From Streptomyces sp. ISL-87 (GTDB taxonomy: Bacteria; Actinomycetota; Actinomycetes; Streptomycetales; Streptomycetaceae): a stretch of DNA of 64,000 nucleotides. Shown one piece after another: positions 18,249 through 27,477 of this stretch (position 1 is its first letter; the number at the start of each line of letters is the position of its first letter). The notes under the pieces are model-generated. The model worked only from the letters and a program-made list of their open reading frames with translations. It was not told the DNA's origin and did not search any database. The stretch lies in contig NZ_JAGGOY010000024.1 of the NCBI RefSeq assembly GCF_018614095.1, forward strand, positions 22,010 to 86,009, given 5' to 3'. A program made the translations under genes and the position numbers.

Positions 18249-18271
18249 CCGTTGCCGGAGTCCGGCAACGG
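18249..18271. terminator. Hairpin after the PucR-type regulator gene
   Basis: Perfect 10-base stem (CCGTTGCCGG / CCGGCAACGG) with an AGT loop, 45 bases after the stop of the minus-strand regulator. It lies in a 199-base gap in which I see nothing else except presumed promoter sequence for the antiporter. Confidence 0.6.
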
Positions 18272-18315
18272 ATTCGCGAGTCAATCGCCAAGGCCGCCCG
18301 CACCACGCTGGCGTG

Positions 18316-19377
18316 TCACAGATCCTTGGCAGGCCAGTCGAAGAGCCGGGCGCCGATGACGGCGGTCTGGAGCGTGTAGCGGTGGGCCGGGTCGGCGGGG
18401 TTGGCGCCCGTGAACTGGTGGATGCGCTCCAGGCGGTAGGTGAAGGCCCGCACGCTCAGGCTCAGCCGCCGCGCCGCCTCGGTCGCATTGCAGCCGGAGT
18501 CGAAGTACGCGATCAGCGTCTCCAGCATCGGGCCGGCCCCGCCACGCGCCTGCGTCAACGGCCCCAGCGTGCTCAGGACCAGATCGGCCATGGCTTGCCG
18601 GTCCCGCGTCAGGACCGGATACACCAGCAGATCGGAGGCGCGGAGCACCGGGTCCTCGATGTGCATGCGGTCGGCCAGTTCGAGCGCGTTCAGCGCCTCC
18701 TCGTAGGAATGGACGACCCCGCCCGCGCCCGCGTGCGGACGGCCGATGGCCACCCGGCCGCCGTCGGTGCCGGCGTGCGCCTGTTTGGCGAAGTACATGA
18801 GGACGTCGTCCTGGTCGGCCGGTGCCACGCAGATGAGGCGGCCTTCCTTCGTGGTGAGCAGGATCCGCCGGTTCCCGAAGCGTCCCACCAGGGCCCGTTC
18901 CACGCGCTGGACCGCCGGGTGGATGTCGTCGTACGCCTGCGCCCCCTCGGCGACCGCGACCGCGTGCGTGTGCGAGAGCAGCAGCCCGAACCGCTCGGCG
19001 CGTTCGGCAAGGCGGCCGGGATCGCTGCGGCCGTACAAGAGATCGTCGATGAACTCCCTCCGGGCCGCCTCCTCCTTCCGTACGGCCACCAACTGCGCCC
19101 GCTCGTGCCCTTCGGCGAGGGCGTCGACGACCTGCTCGACGGCGGCGAGCACCCGGTCGAGGGGTGCGCGGGGCAAGTCGGGGCAGGCGGTACGGGTGGT
19201 CGACAGGTGCTGTCGGACCAGTGCCCGCAGCCCGAATCCGGCCTCGGCAGCCCTCTCGCCCACCGCCCGGCGCGACTCCAGTTCTTCGCGGGTGAGTCGA
19301 CGGCCGGTCTCGCAGACCTCGGCCAGGATCCGGACGAAGCCGTCGAGATGGTCCTCGGGTATGTCCCGCCCTGCCAC
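18316..19377 (-). CDS. PucR/CdaR-family transcriptional regulator
   Basis: 353 residues: an N-terminal putative sensor helix region, a central GGDEF-like domain of the CdaR type (VAVAEGAQAYDDIHPAVQRV, then GRPHAGAGGVVHSYEEA), and a C-terminal helix-turn-helix of the PucR type (LIAYFDSGCNATEAARRLSL, then TYRLERIHQ). The GTG at 19375-19377 is preceded by AGGAG six bases away, so I prefer it to the farther upstream open frame. Target genes are not evident; the neighbours are the antiporter group and remnants. Confidence 0.82.
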   Translation of the reverse strand: MAGRDIPEDHLDGFVRILAEVCETGRRLTREELESRRAVGERAAEAGFGLRALVRQHLSTTRTACPDLPRAPLDRVLAAVEQVVDALAEGHERAQLVAVRKEEAARREFIDDLLYGRSDPGRLAERAERFGLLLSHTHAVAVAEGAQAYDDIHPAVQRVERALVGRFGNRRILLTTKEGRLICVAPADQDDVLMYFAKQAHAGTDGGRVAIGRPHAGAGGVVHSYEEALNALELADRMHIEDPVLRASDLLVYPVLTRDRQAMADLVLSTLGPLTQARGGAGPMLETLIAYFDSGCNATEAARRLSLSVRAFTYRLERIHQFTGANPADPAHRYTLQTAVIGARLFDWPAKDL

Positions 19378-19647
19378 GGAGTCTCCTGGATTTGATGCGC
19401 TGCTTGCGCGTTCTTGACGTACAGCCGTCAAGGGTGGCAGACCATCACGTTCAGTCCGCACTCGGCATCAAGATGCCGTGAAGACTGCCGCTGTCCGGCA
19501 ATGCCGAAGGCTGTGCCCTCTTGCCAGGATGGGTGCGGGGGGACACGGGGGATGGTCCCGGTGCCGGGAAGCGGAAACGCCCCCGGCGCCGGCACCCACC
19601 CCGACGCCCCGGCCCGACAGGCAGCCAAGAACGAAGGGGCGGGAACA

Positions 19648-20036
19648 GTGCACGAGTTCATCGAGACCGCCCTGGAATTCCCCGCCGGGAGCTTCACCAT
19701 CGCGCTTGCCGTGGTGGTCGCGTACCGGCTGATCGTCCTGTGCGGCTTCGTCGAGCACGACGCGTGGGAATCCGACGCCGGGTCCGGGTCCGCCGCTCTC
19801 GGGACGCTGGGGTCCCGCTCACCGTCTTCGCCTCGATGCTGATCGTCGTCGCCTTGTTCACCAGCCTCGCCGGCACCGCGCTGTCCGATCGTCCCGGCCT
19901 GGGCGGTGGCACCGCCTTCGTACTGCTCGCTCTTGCGCTGCTTGCCGCCCGCGCCGCCGCAGGCCTGCTTGTACGTCCGCTACGCGCCGTGTGTTCCAGC
20001 CTGACGATCCGCCGCCTTCGCGACAGGACTTAATCG
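19648..20036 (+). pseudogene. Remnant of a YqiJ/NfeD-like membrane protein (frameshifted, truncated)
   Basis: The frame begins VHEFIETALEFPAGSFTIAL at a GTG with a GGGG-type ribosome site, then loses frame near 19800. The second frame continues GVPLTVFASMLIVVALFTSL to LLVRPLRAV, and a GT duplication near 19993 shifts it again so that FQPDDPPPSRQDLIG appears in the third frame. The order of pieces fits small YqiJ-like membrane proteins with an OB-fold tail, but the tail is missing. It joins directly to an alcohol dehydrogenase fragment. Confidence 0.65.
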
Positions 20037-20384
20037 GCGATCGAGCCCGTCCGGCATGGCTTCGACCTGGCCGTCGAGGCCACCGGCCGGGTCGACCAGC
20101 TCGCCCTCGCCGTCAAGTCCCTTGCCCCGGAAGGGATCTGCGAGTCCGCGGGCAACCACTTCCGGCCCGGCGAACTGCCCCTGCTCGACATGTACCTCAC
20201 CGGCGTCACCCTGCGTATCGCCCGCGACAACGTCCGGGCCCACATCCCCGACGCCCTCGACCTCGCCCGCACCGGCACCGTAAGCCCCGCGCGGGTCGTC
20301 TCCCACGTCCTGGACTGGGAGCAGCTTCCGGAAGCGCTGCCCGAGAAACACCTCAAGCCCGTATTCGTCCGCGCCGACGCCTGA
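20037..20384 (+). pseudogene. C-terminal fragment of a zinc-type alcohol dehydrogenase
   Basis: In one frame: IEPVRHGFDLAVEATGRVDQ, LALAVKSLAPEG, then TGTVSPARVVSHVLDWEQL and a normal C-terminal end. This is the last third of a medium-chain dehydrogenase. The N-terminal catalytic domain and the nucleotide-binding GxGxxG are absent, and an in-frame stop lies just before. It is fused at 20036/20037 to the YqiJ-like remnant by an apparent deletion. Confidence 0.7.
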
Positions 20385-20440
20385 CCGCATCCCGAGCCGC
20401 TCCGTCACGCTCTGCAACACACGAGGGTCAAGGTCTCGTG

Positions 20441-20560
20441 TCAGTGGGCGTGGCCGTCGTTGTGGGCGGTGGCTTGGGTGTGGGCTGGGTGGCGGGCCGC
20501 TTCCTCGCGCAGTCCGAGGAAGGCGAGGGCGGCGGCCACGAGGACGGCCAGGCCGACTCT
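20441..20560 (-). pseudogene. Short C-terminal fragment of a membrane transporter, possibly MFS
   Basis: About 39 residues: a final hydrophobic helix (VGLAVLVAAALAFLGLREE) and a His-rich tail ending in TGA at 20441. No upstream part exists; the preceding bases belong to the ferredoxin gene. It resembles the last span of an MFS permease, but the fragment is too short to be sure. Confidence 0.4.
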
Positions 20561-20780
20561 ACGAGGTGGTGGAGGATCCCCGCTCCGTGCTGGTGATGAC
20601 CGAGGCCGGGCACACTCCGGCAGCGAGGCGGACTGCCGCGAGGTGCTCCTGCGGCGGCCGGGCGTTCAGCAGGACGACCAGGCCTTCGTCCTCGTCCTGG
20701 TCGAAGACCTCCGGGGCGGTCAGGGCGCACATTCCGGCACCGAGGCACCGGTCGCGGTCGCGGTCGACACGGACGTCCAT
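20559..20780 (-). CDS. P450-type [3Fe-4S] ferredoxin
   Basis: 73-residue ferredoxin with the Streptomyces P450-partner pattern: CLGAGMC near residue 12, TAPEVFDQ after it, and the distal VCPA. It gives electrons to cytochrome P450s. It follows a truncated P450 gene by 4 bases, as expected for a former P450-ferredoxin pair. The last few codons (after VITSTERG) run into a junction with a transporter fragment, so the natural end may have changed. It may still be functional. Confidence 0.7.
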   Translation of the reverse strand: MDVRVDRDRDRCLGAGMCALTAPEVFDQDEDEGLVVLLNARPPQEHLAAVRLAAGVCPASVITSTERGSSTTS

Positions 20781-20784
20781 GGGA

Positions 20785-21000
20785 TCAGCCCTCGTCCCAG
20801 GTGACCGGCAACCGGTGCACGCCGTAGATGTTCATGTTGGTCCGCAGTGGTACTGCCTCGGCCGGCACGTCAAGGCGCAGCGTGGGGAACCGGTCGAGCA
20901 GCGCGGGCAGGGCCACCGTCATCTCGACGCGGGCCAGTTGCTGGCCCAGGCACTGGTGGATCCCGTGCCCGAAGCCAAGATGTCCCGTGGTGTGGCTTGA
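20785..21000 (-). pseudogene. Cytochrome P450, C-terminal 70 residues only
   Basis: The fragment holds the haem-ligand loop [20 protein letters not shown] and the normal C-terminus ([16 protein letters not shown]), but everything before the haem loop is missing. The break lies at about 21000, a few bases after the stop of the ABC permease gene, so a deletion joined the two. Without helices I and K it cannot be active. Confidence 0.8.
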
Positions 21001-21012
21001 GAGGAGCGGCCG

Positions 21013-21804
21013 TTACCGCTTGGCCGTACGGCCGAAGGAAGAACGCGCCCAGACGTAGCCGACGAGGGTGAGGCCGATGCACCAGGCGAGCGCGGCGTAC
21101 CCGCTGTTGCCGATCTCCGTGCCCATCAGCAGGCCACGCAGGGTCTCGATGACCGGGGTGAAGGGCTGGTACTCGGCGAACCAGCGCAGGCCGGTCGGCA
21201 TCGAGTCGGTCGGGACGATGGCGCTGCCCAGGAAGGGCAGGAAGGTCAGCGGCAGGGGCGTGTTGCTCGCCGACTCGGGCGTCCTGGCCACCAGGCCGAT
21301 GCCTGCGGACACCCAGGTCAGCGCCAGGGTGAGCAGGGTCAGCAGGCCCACCGCCGCGAGCCACTCGACGGGGGAGGCGTCGGGGCGGAAGCCGATGGCG
21401 AGCGCGACGCCGATCACCAGGGCGATGGCGACCAGTGTCTGGATGACACTGCCGACGACGTGCCCGGTCAGGAACGCGGCGCGCGAGATCGACATCGTAC
21501 GGAAGCGGTTCACGATCCCCTCGGTCATGTCGACGCAGACGCCGACGGCCGTGGCGACCGCCCCGGCGGTCGCGGCCATGAGGATGATGCCGGGCGCGAC
21601 GTAGTCGATGTACGTGCCGCCGCCGGTGGGAGCGCCGGAGATGCCGGCGCCGAGGGCGCCTCCGAAGGCGTAGTTGAACAGCAGCAGCATCATCACCGGC
21701 ATGGCGACGACGGAGAGGGTCATCGTCGGATAGCGCAGGGCGTGCTTGAGGTTGCGCCGCAGCATGGTCATGGAGTCGCTGACGGCGTACGTGAGCGTGC
21801 TCAT
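21013..21804 (-). CDS. ABC-2 type exporter permease (DrrB-like)
   Basis: About 263 residues with six hydrophobic spans, the ABC-2 permease pattern of daunorubicin-type exporters. It includes the conserved amphipathic segment EGIVNRFRTMSISR and the periplasmic stretch TDSMPTGLRWFAEYQPFTPV. The ATG overlaps the ATPase stop by four bases (ATGA). The open frame upstream is a shadow. With the ATPase it forms a drug or lipid exporter whose substrate is unknown. Confidence 0.88.
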   Translation of the reverse strand: MSTLTYAVSDSMTMLRRNLKHALRYPTMTLSVVAMPVMMLLLFNYAFGGALGAGISGAPTGGGTYIDYVAPGIILMAATAGAVATAVGVCVDMTEGIVNRFRTMSISRAAFLTGHVVGSVIQTLVAIALVIGVALAIGFRPDASPVEWLAAVGLLTLLTLALTWVSAGIGLVARTPESASNTPLPLTFLPFLGSAIVPTDSMPTGLRWFAEYQPFTPVIETLRGLLMGTEIGNSGYAALAWCIGLTLVGYVWARSSFGRTAKR

Positions 21805-22790
21805 CGGGCCATCTCCGTGGTGGTGTCGGGGGTTCCGTGGCCGGTGAGCCTGAGGAACACGTCGTCGAGGTCGGGGGTGTGCACGGTCAGCGACTCGGCC
21901 CGGATCGCCGCGTCGTCGAGGACGTCGAGCACGGCCCGCAGGGTCGGGATGCTGCCGTCGCTGGGGATGCGCAGCGTGAGTTCCTCGGGGTCGCGTGCCG
22001 CGGCGCCGAAGCGGCGGGCGGCGACGTCGAGTTCGGCGAGGTCCGAGAAGCCCAGCTGGATGTGGCCGCCGGGGATGAGACGCTTGAGCTCGTCCGCGGT
22101 GCCTTCGGCGACCAGCCGTCCCCGGTCGAGGACGGCGATGCGGTCGGCGAGCTGGTCGGCTTCTTCCAGGTACTGCGTGGTGAGGAAGATGGTGACCCCG
22201 TCGTCGGCGACGAGCCCGCGGATGATCTCCCACATGGTGCGGCGGCTACGGGGATCGAGGCCGGTGGTCGGTTCGTCGAGGAAGATGATCCTCGGGTCGC
22301 CGACCAGGGTCATCGCCAGGTCGAGTTTGCGGCGCATGCCGCCGGAGAAGGTGGAGACGGGCTTGCGGGCGGCCTCGGAGAGCTCGAAGCGTTCCAGGAG
22401 CTCCGCCGCCCGGCGGCGGCCCTCGCGCCGGGGCAGATGCTGGAGGTCTGCCATGAGGAGCAGGTTCTCCTCCGCGGTGAGCAGGCTGTCGACGGCGGCG
22501 AACTGGCCGGTGACACCGATGGCGGCGCGTACGCCGTCGGGCCGCTCGGCGAGGTCGTGGCCGGCGACCCGTGCCTGCCCGGCGTCGGGCGCGATGAGCG
22601 TCGACAGGATCTCGACGGTGGTGGTCTTGCCGGCTCCGTTGGGGCCCAGGAGGGCGAAGATCGTGCCCTCGGAGATGCTCAGGTCGATGCCGTTCAGGAC
22701 GACCTTGTCGCCGTACGACTTGCGCAGGCCGAGGGCGGAGATGGCGGGCGGGGCCGTTGCGGTGGCTTTGGCAGCCGGTATCGCGGTCAT
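21801..22790 (-). CDS. ABC exporter ATP-binding protein (DrrA-like)
   Basis: 329-residue ATPase with Walker A GPNGAGKTT, signature TFSGGMRRKLD, Walker B IIFLDEPTTGLDPRSR and a C-terminal extension of about 90 residues as in DrrA. It forms a coupled pair with the following permease. Upstream lies a DUF4097 gene 26 bases away, so the three are an operon. Confidence 0.9.
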   Translation of the reverse strand: MTAIPAAKATATAPPAISALGLRKSYGDKVVLNGIDLSISEGTIFALLGPNGAGKTTTVEILSTLIAPDAGQARVAGHDLAERPDGVRAAIGVTGQFAAVDSLLTAEENLLLMADLQHLPRREGRRRAAELLERFELSEAARKPVSTFSGGMRRKLDLAMTLVGDPRIIFLDEPTTGLDPRSRRTMWEIIRGLVADDGVTIFLTTQYLEEADQLADRIAVLDRGRLVAEGTADELKRLIPGGHIQLGFSDLAELDVAARRFGAAARDPEELTLRIPSDGSIPTLRAVLDVLDDAAIRAESLTVHTPDLDDVFLRLTGHGTPDTTTEMAR

Positions 22791-22816
22791 GGGTTCCGCT
22801 CTCCCTTCCGGGGAGG

Positions 22817-23653
22817 TCAGGCGCGACGGATCACGATGTCGCCGACGCCGGTACGGGCATGGATCTCGACGGTCTGGTCGGAGGCGCCGGGGCCTTCGGC
22901 GGCCCCGAGCGCGTTGCGGACCGTGCCGAACTTGGAGTTGACGTCCAGCCAGGCCGCGGTGGACTCGCGGATGCCGATCTCCAGGTCGCCGACGGCGGTC
23001 TGAAGCTGGATCACGCCCCGGGCCACGTCGTTGACGCTGATGGCGCCGTTGGCGGACTTGGCCTCGACCGAGGCGTGAGCGACGCCGACGGTGATGCGGC
23101 CGTTGGAGGAGTTGACCTTCAGGTCACCGGTGATCTCGCCGATCGTGGTCTCGCCGTTGCCGTTCTTGACGGTGGCGGCTCCCACGATCTCGCCCATGTC
23201 GATCCGGCCAGCGCCGTAGATCTCGGCGTTGCCTTCCGCCCGGTCGACGCGGATGTCGCCGTGGCTGGTGCGCAGGTTCGTGCTGCCCGCCTCGTCGAGC
23301 CGGATGTCGCCGAGCGAGGTCTTGACGCGGCACTCGCCGAGCGGTCCCTCGCAGATGTAGTCACCCATGGGGGAGGTGCTGCGGATGTGCGATCCGGCGG
23401 GAAGTTCGACGGTCACGTCGATCGATCCGTGCTTGCCGAACAAGCCACGCTTCTTGGGTCCCTTGACGGTGAGCGTGCCGTTGGCGTATGTGACGTTCGT
23501 CTGCTGGACCACCCGTACGTCGGCGTCATCGGTGCCATTGCTCGGCAGCACCTCGATGACCGTGTCCTGGCGCTTGCTCGCGGTGATCCGGACGTTGCCG
23601 ACCTCGAACTCGAGGACCGCGGTGATGGGTTCGGGGGTTTCGTAAGAAGGCAT
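22817..23653 (-). CDS. DUF4097 beta-helix protein
   Basis: 278-residue protein of repeated short beta-strand turns, with recurring patterns such as SLGDIRLDE, SHGDIRVDR and SSNGRITVG. This is the right-handed beta-helix/adhesin-like DUF4097 family. Often found with ABC-2 exporters and two-component or PspC-type genes; its molecular role is not established. No signal peptide is seen. It is the first gene of the exporter operon and lies 80 bases after the ribbon-helix-helix gene. Confidence 0.82.
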   Translation of the reverse strand: MPSYETPEPITAVLEFEVGNVRITASKRQDTVIEVLPSNGTDDADVRVVQQTNVTYANGTLTVKGPKKRGLFGKHGSIDVTVELPAGSHIRSTSPMGDYICEGPLGECRVKTSLGDIRLDEAGSTNLRTSHGDIRVDRAEGNAEIYGAGRIDMGEIVGAATVKNGNGETTIGEITGDLKVNSSNGRITVGVAHASVEAKSANGAISVNDVARGVIQLQTAVGDLEIGIRESTAAWLDVNSKFGTVRNALGAAEGPGASDQTVEIHARTGVGDIVIRRA

Positions 23654-23733
23654 GGCTGTCCCGTCCTCTTGACTCTGGAGTGTGTTTCCGCAGGTGGGGC
23701 GGCAGTGCGTGGTGAGGGAGTGAGGGGCTCCGG

Positions 23734-24285
23734 CTAGCGGACCCAGCCCCGGTAGCCCTGGCCGTGGCGCGGGGCACGGGTGGCCGGCTGGGCCGGTCCG
23801 CCGCCGCCCGGCTCCAGGGCGATGGCCACCGCCCGTACGAGCCAGGCGTTCACGGACAGGCCCTCCTGGCCGGCCGCGTCCTCCACCCGGGCCTTGAGGT
23901 GTGCCGGCAGCCGGAAGTTGATGCGGGCCGTGCCCCCCTCGTCGCCGTCGGCGGCGATTGGCGCCATCGGTGCCACTGATGGTGCCACCGCGGCCGTCAC
24001 CTGGGCCGCCCCCTCGCCGGGCGCCTCCGGGGCGGGTGGCGCCGTCACGACGAACTCGGGGTCGAGCCCCCGCAGCCGCACGTCCACCGAGCCTGGTGCC
24101 AGTTCGCGGGTGATCTCGTCCGAGGCGGCAGAGAGCGCGTTCAGGAGGGTCAGCCGGGCGGCCGACTCCAGAGGCGCGGTCAGCCGCTCGGCCAGGGCGC
24201 GTGCTTCGTCCCCGCCGGCGCTCGCGGCGACCGCGAGCTCACTGCGGAGGTGATCGACGTAGGGGGTCAGGTCCATGGGAGTCAT
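23734..24285 (-). CDS. Ribbon-helix-helix (Arc/HicB-type) regulator
   Basis: 183 residues. The C-terminal part (ARINFRLPAHLKARVEDAA, then GLSVNAWLVRAVAIAL) is a ribbon-helix-helix DNA-binding domain; the N-terminal part is helical with an Ala/Pro-rich linker. Two starts are possible, ATG 24283-24285 or 24274-24276; no ribosome site is visible before either, and the TGGCGCCA array begins three bases upstream of the first. It probably represses itself and the exporter operon that follows. Confidence 0.78.
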   Translation of the reverse strand: MTPMDLTPYVDHLRSELAVAASAGGDEARALAERLTAPLESAARLTLLNALSAASDEITRELAPGSVDVRLRGLDPEFVVTAPPAPEAPGEGAAQVTAAVAPSVAPMAPIAADGDEGGTARINFRLPAHLKARVEDAAGQEGLSVNAWLVRAVAIALEPGGGGPAQPATRAPRHGQGYRGWVR

Positions 24286-24287
24286 AG

Positions 24288-24360
24288 TGGCACCATCATG
24301 GCGCCATTGCAAGTCATTGTGGCGCCATGTGGCGCCGTGTGGTGCCATGTGTGGCCATGG
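24288..24360. promoter_or_regulatory. Phased array of TGGCGCCA boxes upstream of the RHH gene
   Basis: TGGCGCCA or close variants begin at 24288, 24299, 24320, 24330, 24340 and about 24352, that is at spacings of 11, 21, 10, 10 and 12 bases. The boxes therefore lie on one face of the helix. Ribbon-helix-helix repressors bind cooperatively to such repeats, so this is read as the operator of the adjacent gene. Confidence 0.65.
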
Positions 24361-24682
24361 TGGCGTCTTCGATGCCGCCACTGGGCGATGGCCCCTGTTC
24401 ATCCGCGCACGACTGGACGCATGACTCGACGTTAGGGACCGAGGGCGGCCAGTGCCGCGCCGTCTCCGTGCGTGGGCGGGCGTACGGCGATGCCGCGTGG
24501 CGGCCGGCCGGTGACGGCGGGGCGCGTGGTGGAGGTAGACCATGCGTTCCCAGGCATCGAACCGGGGGCGCGTCAGTGGCGTCGGCGCGGCCTTGAGCAG
24601 GGCTTCGAGGCTGCCGTCGTGGATGGCCTCGAAGCCGGATCCGACCTCGGTGGCTACGCTGCCGTCATGGCTGACCGAACCG
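24361..24682. other. Non-coding stretch with no convincing gene
   Basis: About 320 bases. On the minus strand around 24540-24680 a short frame reads SVATEVGSGFEAIHDGSLEA and ends as low-complexity Arg/His sequence, possibly a decayed gene end, but I do not recognise it. It presumably also holds the promoter for the RHH gene. Confidence 0.3.
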
Positions 24683-25075
24683 CTACGACCAGAATTCGTC
24701 GTGCGCCGCCGGGTCGGTCGTCACCACCCAGCCCTCGGTGATCCGGCCGTCGTCGATGTGGAGGACGAGGGCGTAGTCCATGTCAAGCCTCTTCCCCTCG
24801 CGTGACGCCGTGACGTGGAGCAGGGCGACCGTGTGGTCATCGTTGGCGAGTACGTCGTGGAGCTCCGGGCGGTAGGTGCCACCCGTCAACTCGAACTCGC
24901 GCCCGAACCGGGCGAACGTTTCCTCGCGTCCTCGATACTCGCCCGCCAGGGGGTTCCTGCCCCCGACATGCCACACCACGTCGGGATGGAACAACTCGGC
25001 CAACGCATCCATGTCGCCCGCCGAGAATGCGGTCATGACACGGTGGAACACGGCGATGTTCGGATGATCGGTCAT
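24683..25075 (-). CDS. SnoaL-like / NTF2-fold protein
   Basis: 130-residue cone-fold protein of the nuclear transport factor 2 superfamily (SnoaL-like): FHRVMTAFSAGDMDALAELF, HPDVVWHVGG, then the terminal strand pair. These include small isomerases, cyclases and ligand-binding proteins, so the reaction cannot be named. The ATG at 25073-25075 is preceded by GGGAGG five bases away. It stands alone, divergent from the potassium permease gene. Confidence 0.8.
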   Translation of the reverse strand: MTDHPNIAVFHRVMTAFSAGDMDALAELFHPDVVWHVGGRNPLAGEYRGREETFARFGREFELTGGTYRPELHDVLANDDHTVALLHVTASREGKRLDMDYALVLHIDDGRITEGWVVTTDPAAHDEFWS

Positions 25076-25309
25076 CAGTGCCTCCCTGGGCCTCCTCACG
25101 AAGGTAAGTCGGGTGACGGATTGTGACTCGCCGTCGTTACGCCGTCTGGTCGCTCTTACTCCAGACCGGAGACCTTGGCTAGGGACACGGCGGGCCGCTG
25201 CCGCGGATCTCGATGTGATCCTGACGTGCCGTGAACGCGGTCTCGGCGCCCGCTACGCCGAATGCCCGCTTCACTGCTGATCTTCAGATGGCGGGGTTAC
25301 GGTCACACC

Positions 25310-27361
25310 GTGCCGAACGTGACCGAGATCCTCAAGCGCCTCGTCATCGGACGGGCCATGCGCAGCGAGGAACTGGGCGAGACGCTGCTGCCCAAGCGTC
25401 TCGCGCTGCCGATCTTCGCCTCGGACCCGCTGTCCTCGGTTGCGTACGCCACGCAGGAGATCCTGCTGGTCCTCACCCTCGGCGGCCTGGCGTATCTCCA
25501 CTTCACACCGTGGATCGCGGCCGCGGTCGTCGCGCTGATGACCGTGGTGGTCCTGTCGTACCGCCAGGTGGTCAACGCCTACCCGAGCGGGGGCGGTTCG
25601 TACGAGGTGGCCTCGACCAACCTCGGGCCTTCGTCCGGCCTGGTGGTCGCCGCCTCGCTGCTGGTCGACTACGTGATGACCGTGGCCGTCTCGGTCGCCT
25701 CCGGCGTGGACAACATCATCTCGGCGCTGCCCTCGCTGGCCGACTACAGGGTCGTAATGGCGCTCGGCTTCGTGGCCCTGCTGACGGCGATGAACCTGCG
25801 CGGCGTGCGCGAGTCGGGGCAGGCCTTCGCCGCCCCCACGTACCTGTTCATCGGCGGCGTACTGGTCATGGTCGGCACCGGTCTGCTGCGCTATCTCCTC
25901 GGCGACGCGCCATTGGCCGAGAGTGCCGCGTACGGCATCACCCCGGAGGAGGGCGACGCGGATCTGATGGGCCTGGCCCTGGTCATGCTCGTGCTGCGCG
26001 CGTTCTCCAGCGGCTGTACGGCCCTGACGGGTGTGGAGGCGATCTCCAACGGGGTACCGGCCTTCCGCAAGCCCAAGTCGAAGAACGCGGCGGCCACCAT
26101 GGCCGCGATGGGCATCATCGCGATCACCATGTTCGTCGGTGTCACCACGCTCGCGATCACCGCCAAGGTGCACATCGCCGAGGACGCCTGCCGGCTCACC
26201 GGTCTGACCGGCTGTGAGAGCTACACCCAGCGCACCGTCATCGCCCAGCTGGCCGCAGCCGTCTTCGGCGGCACCGACAGCGTCGGCTTCTACTTCATCC
26301 AGGCCGTCACCGCCCTGGTCCTCATCCTGGCCGCGAACACCGCCTTCAACGGCTTCCCGCTGCTCGCCTCGATCCTCGCCCAGCACCGCTACCTGCCGCG
26401 CCAGCTGCACAACCGCGGGGACCGGCTCGCGTTCTCCAACGGCATCCTCGCCCTGGCCATCGTCGCCGGCCTGCTGCTGTGGGGATACAAGGCCAACGTC
26501 ACCAGCCTCATCCACCTCTATATCCTCGGCGTCTTCACCTCCTTCACGCTCTCCCAGACCGGCATGGTCCGGCACTGGAACCGCGAACTGCGCACCGAGA
26601 CCGACCCGGCCGTGCGCCGCCGCCACCAGCTGGCCCGCGTCATCAACGCCACCGGCGCCTGCATCACCGGCCTTGTCCTGGTGATCGTGCTCGCCACCAA
26701 GTTCACCCAGGGCGCCTGGCTGGCCGTGCTCGCCGCGGTCCTGCTGTGGCTGATGATGCGCGGCATCCGCCGCCACTACGACCAAACCGCCGCCGAACTC
26801 GCCGTCACCGACCCCCGCGCCGAGGGCAAGCTGCCGTCCCGCGTACTTGCGATCGTCCTGGTCTCCACCGTCCACAAGCCGACCCTGCGGGCCCTGGCCT
26901 ACGCCCGTGCCTTCCGGCCGGACCAGCTGGAGGCCCTCACCGTCGCCGTGGACCGCGAGAGCCTGGACCGCCTGCGCAGGCAGTGGGAGGACTTCGAGAT
27001 CGAAGTACCGCTGAAGGTCCTCGAATCCCCCTACCGCGAAATCACCAAGCCCGTCGTGGAGTACGTACGCTCCATGCGGCGGGCCGGCCCCCGCGACGTC
27101 GTCGCGGTCTTCATCCCCGAGTACGTCGTCGGTCACTGGTGGGAGAACCTCCTCCACAACCAGTCCGCCCTCTGGCTCAAGAGCCGACTGCTCTTCACCC
27201 CCGGAGTGATGGTGACCAGCGTTCCGTGGCAGCTGACCTCCGCCGCCGTCGCCGACCACGCGGCCGCCCGCGCCCCCGGCTCGGTCCGCCGCGGGGAACC
27301 CCCCAACCCCCCCGAGCACGCCGCCGCCCGCACCGCACCGAAGGGCTCCGCCCGGGACTGA
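25310..27361 (+). CDS. KimA-like potassium importer (APC superfamily)
   Basis: About 683 residues: 12 membrane spans followed by a cytosolic universal-stress-like domain of about 180 residues. It matches Bacillus KimA in the diagnostic stretches [53 protein letters not shown] and [15 protein letters not shown]. Such proteins import potassium with protons and are inhibited by c-di-AMP. I prefer the GTG at 25310 (protein [15 protein letters not shown]) by comparison with family N-termini; no good ribosome site is visible, so a leaderless start or the ATG at 25262 remains possible. Confidence 0.82.
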   Translation: MPNVTEILKRLVIGRAMRSEELGETLLPKRLALPIFASDPLSSVAYATQEILLVLTLGGLAYLHFTPWIAAAVVALMTVVVLSYRQVVNAYPSGGGSYEVASTNLGPSSGLVVAASLLVDYVMTVAVSVASGVDNIISALPSLADYRVVMALGFVALLTAMNLRGVRESGQAFAAPTYLFIGGVLVMVGTGLLRYLLGDAPLAESAAYGITPEEGDADLMGLALVMLVLRAFSSGCTALTGVEAISNGVPAFRKPKSKNAAATMAAMGIIAITMFVGVTTLAITAKVHIAEDACRLTGLTGCESYTQRTVIAQLAAAVFGGTDSVGFYFIQAVTALVLILAANTAFNGFPLLASILAQHRYLPRQLHNRGDRLAFSNGILALAIVAGLLLWGYKANVTSLIHLYILGVFTSFTLSQTGMVRHWNRELRTETDPAVRRRHQLARVINATGACITGLVLVIVLATKFTQGAWLAVLAAVLLWLMMRGIRRHYDQTAAELAVTDPRAEGKLPSRVLAIVLVSTVHKPTLRALAYARAFRPDQLEALTVAVDRESLDRLRRQWEDFEIEVPLKVLESPYREITKPVVEYVRSMRRAGPRDVVAVFIPEYVVGHWWENLLHNQSALWLKSRLLFTPGVMVTSVPWQLTSAAVADHAAARAPGSVRRGEPPNPPEHAAARTAPKGSARD

Positions 27362-27477
27362 TCCCAGCGGAGGACCCGGCCGGGCTCCCAGCTTCCGGTT
27401 TCGCGTCCGCGTCCGGTTCCGCGCCCGCGTCCCCGTCCGCGGACGCGTTAAGGACGCGTCAGGATTGCGCCCCGCGC

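Noticed and set aside
21805..22233. N-terminal extension of the exporter permease frame
   Set aside because: It overlaps the ATPase gene in another frame and is Arg/Pro-rich; the ATG at 21804 fits the family start and the ATGA overlap.
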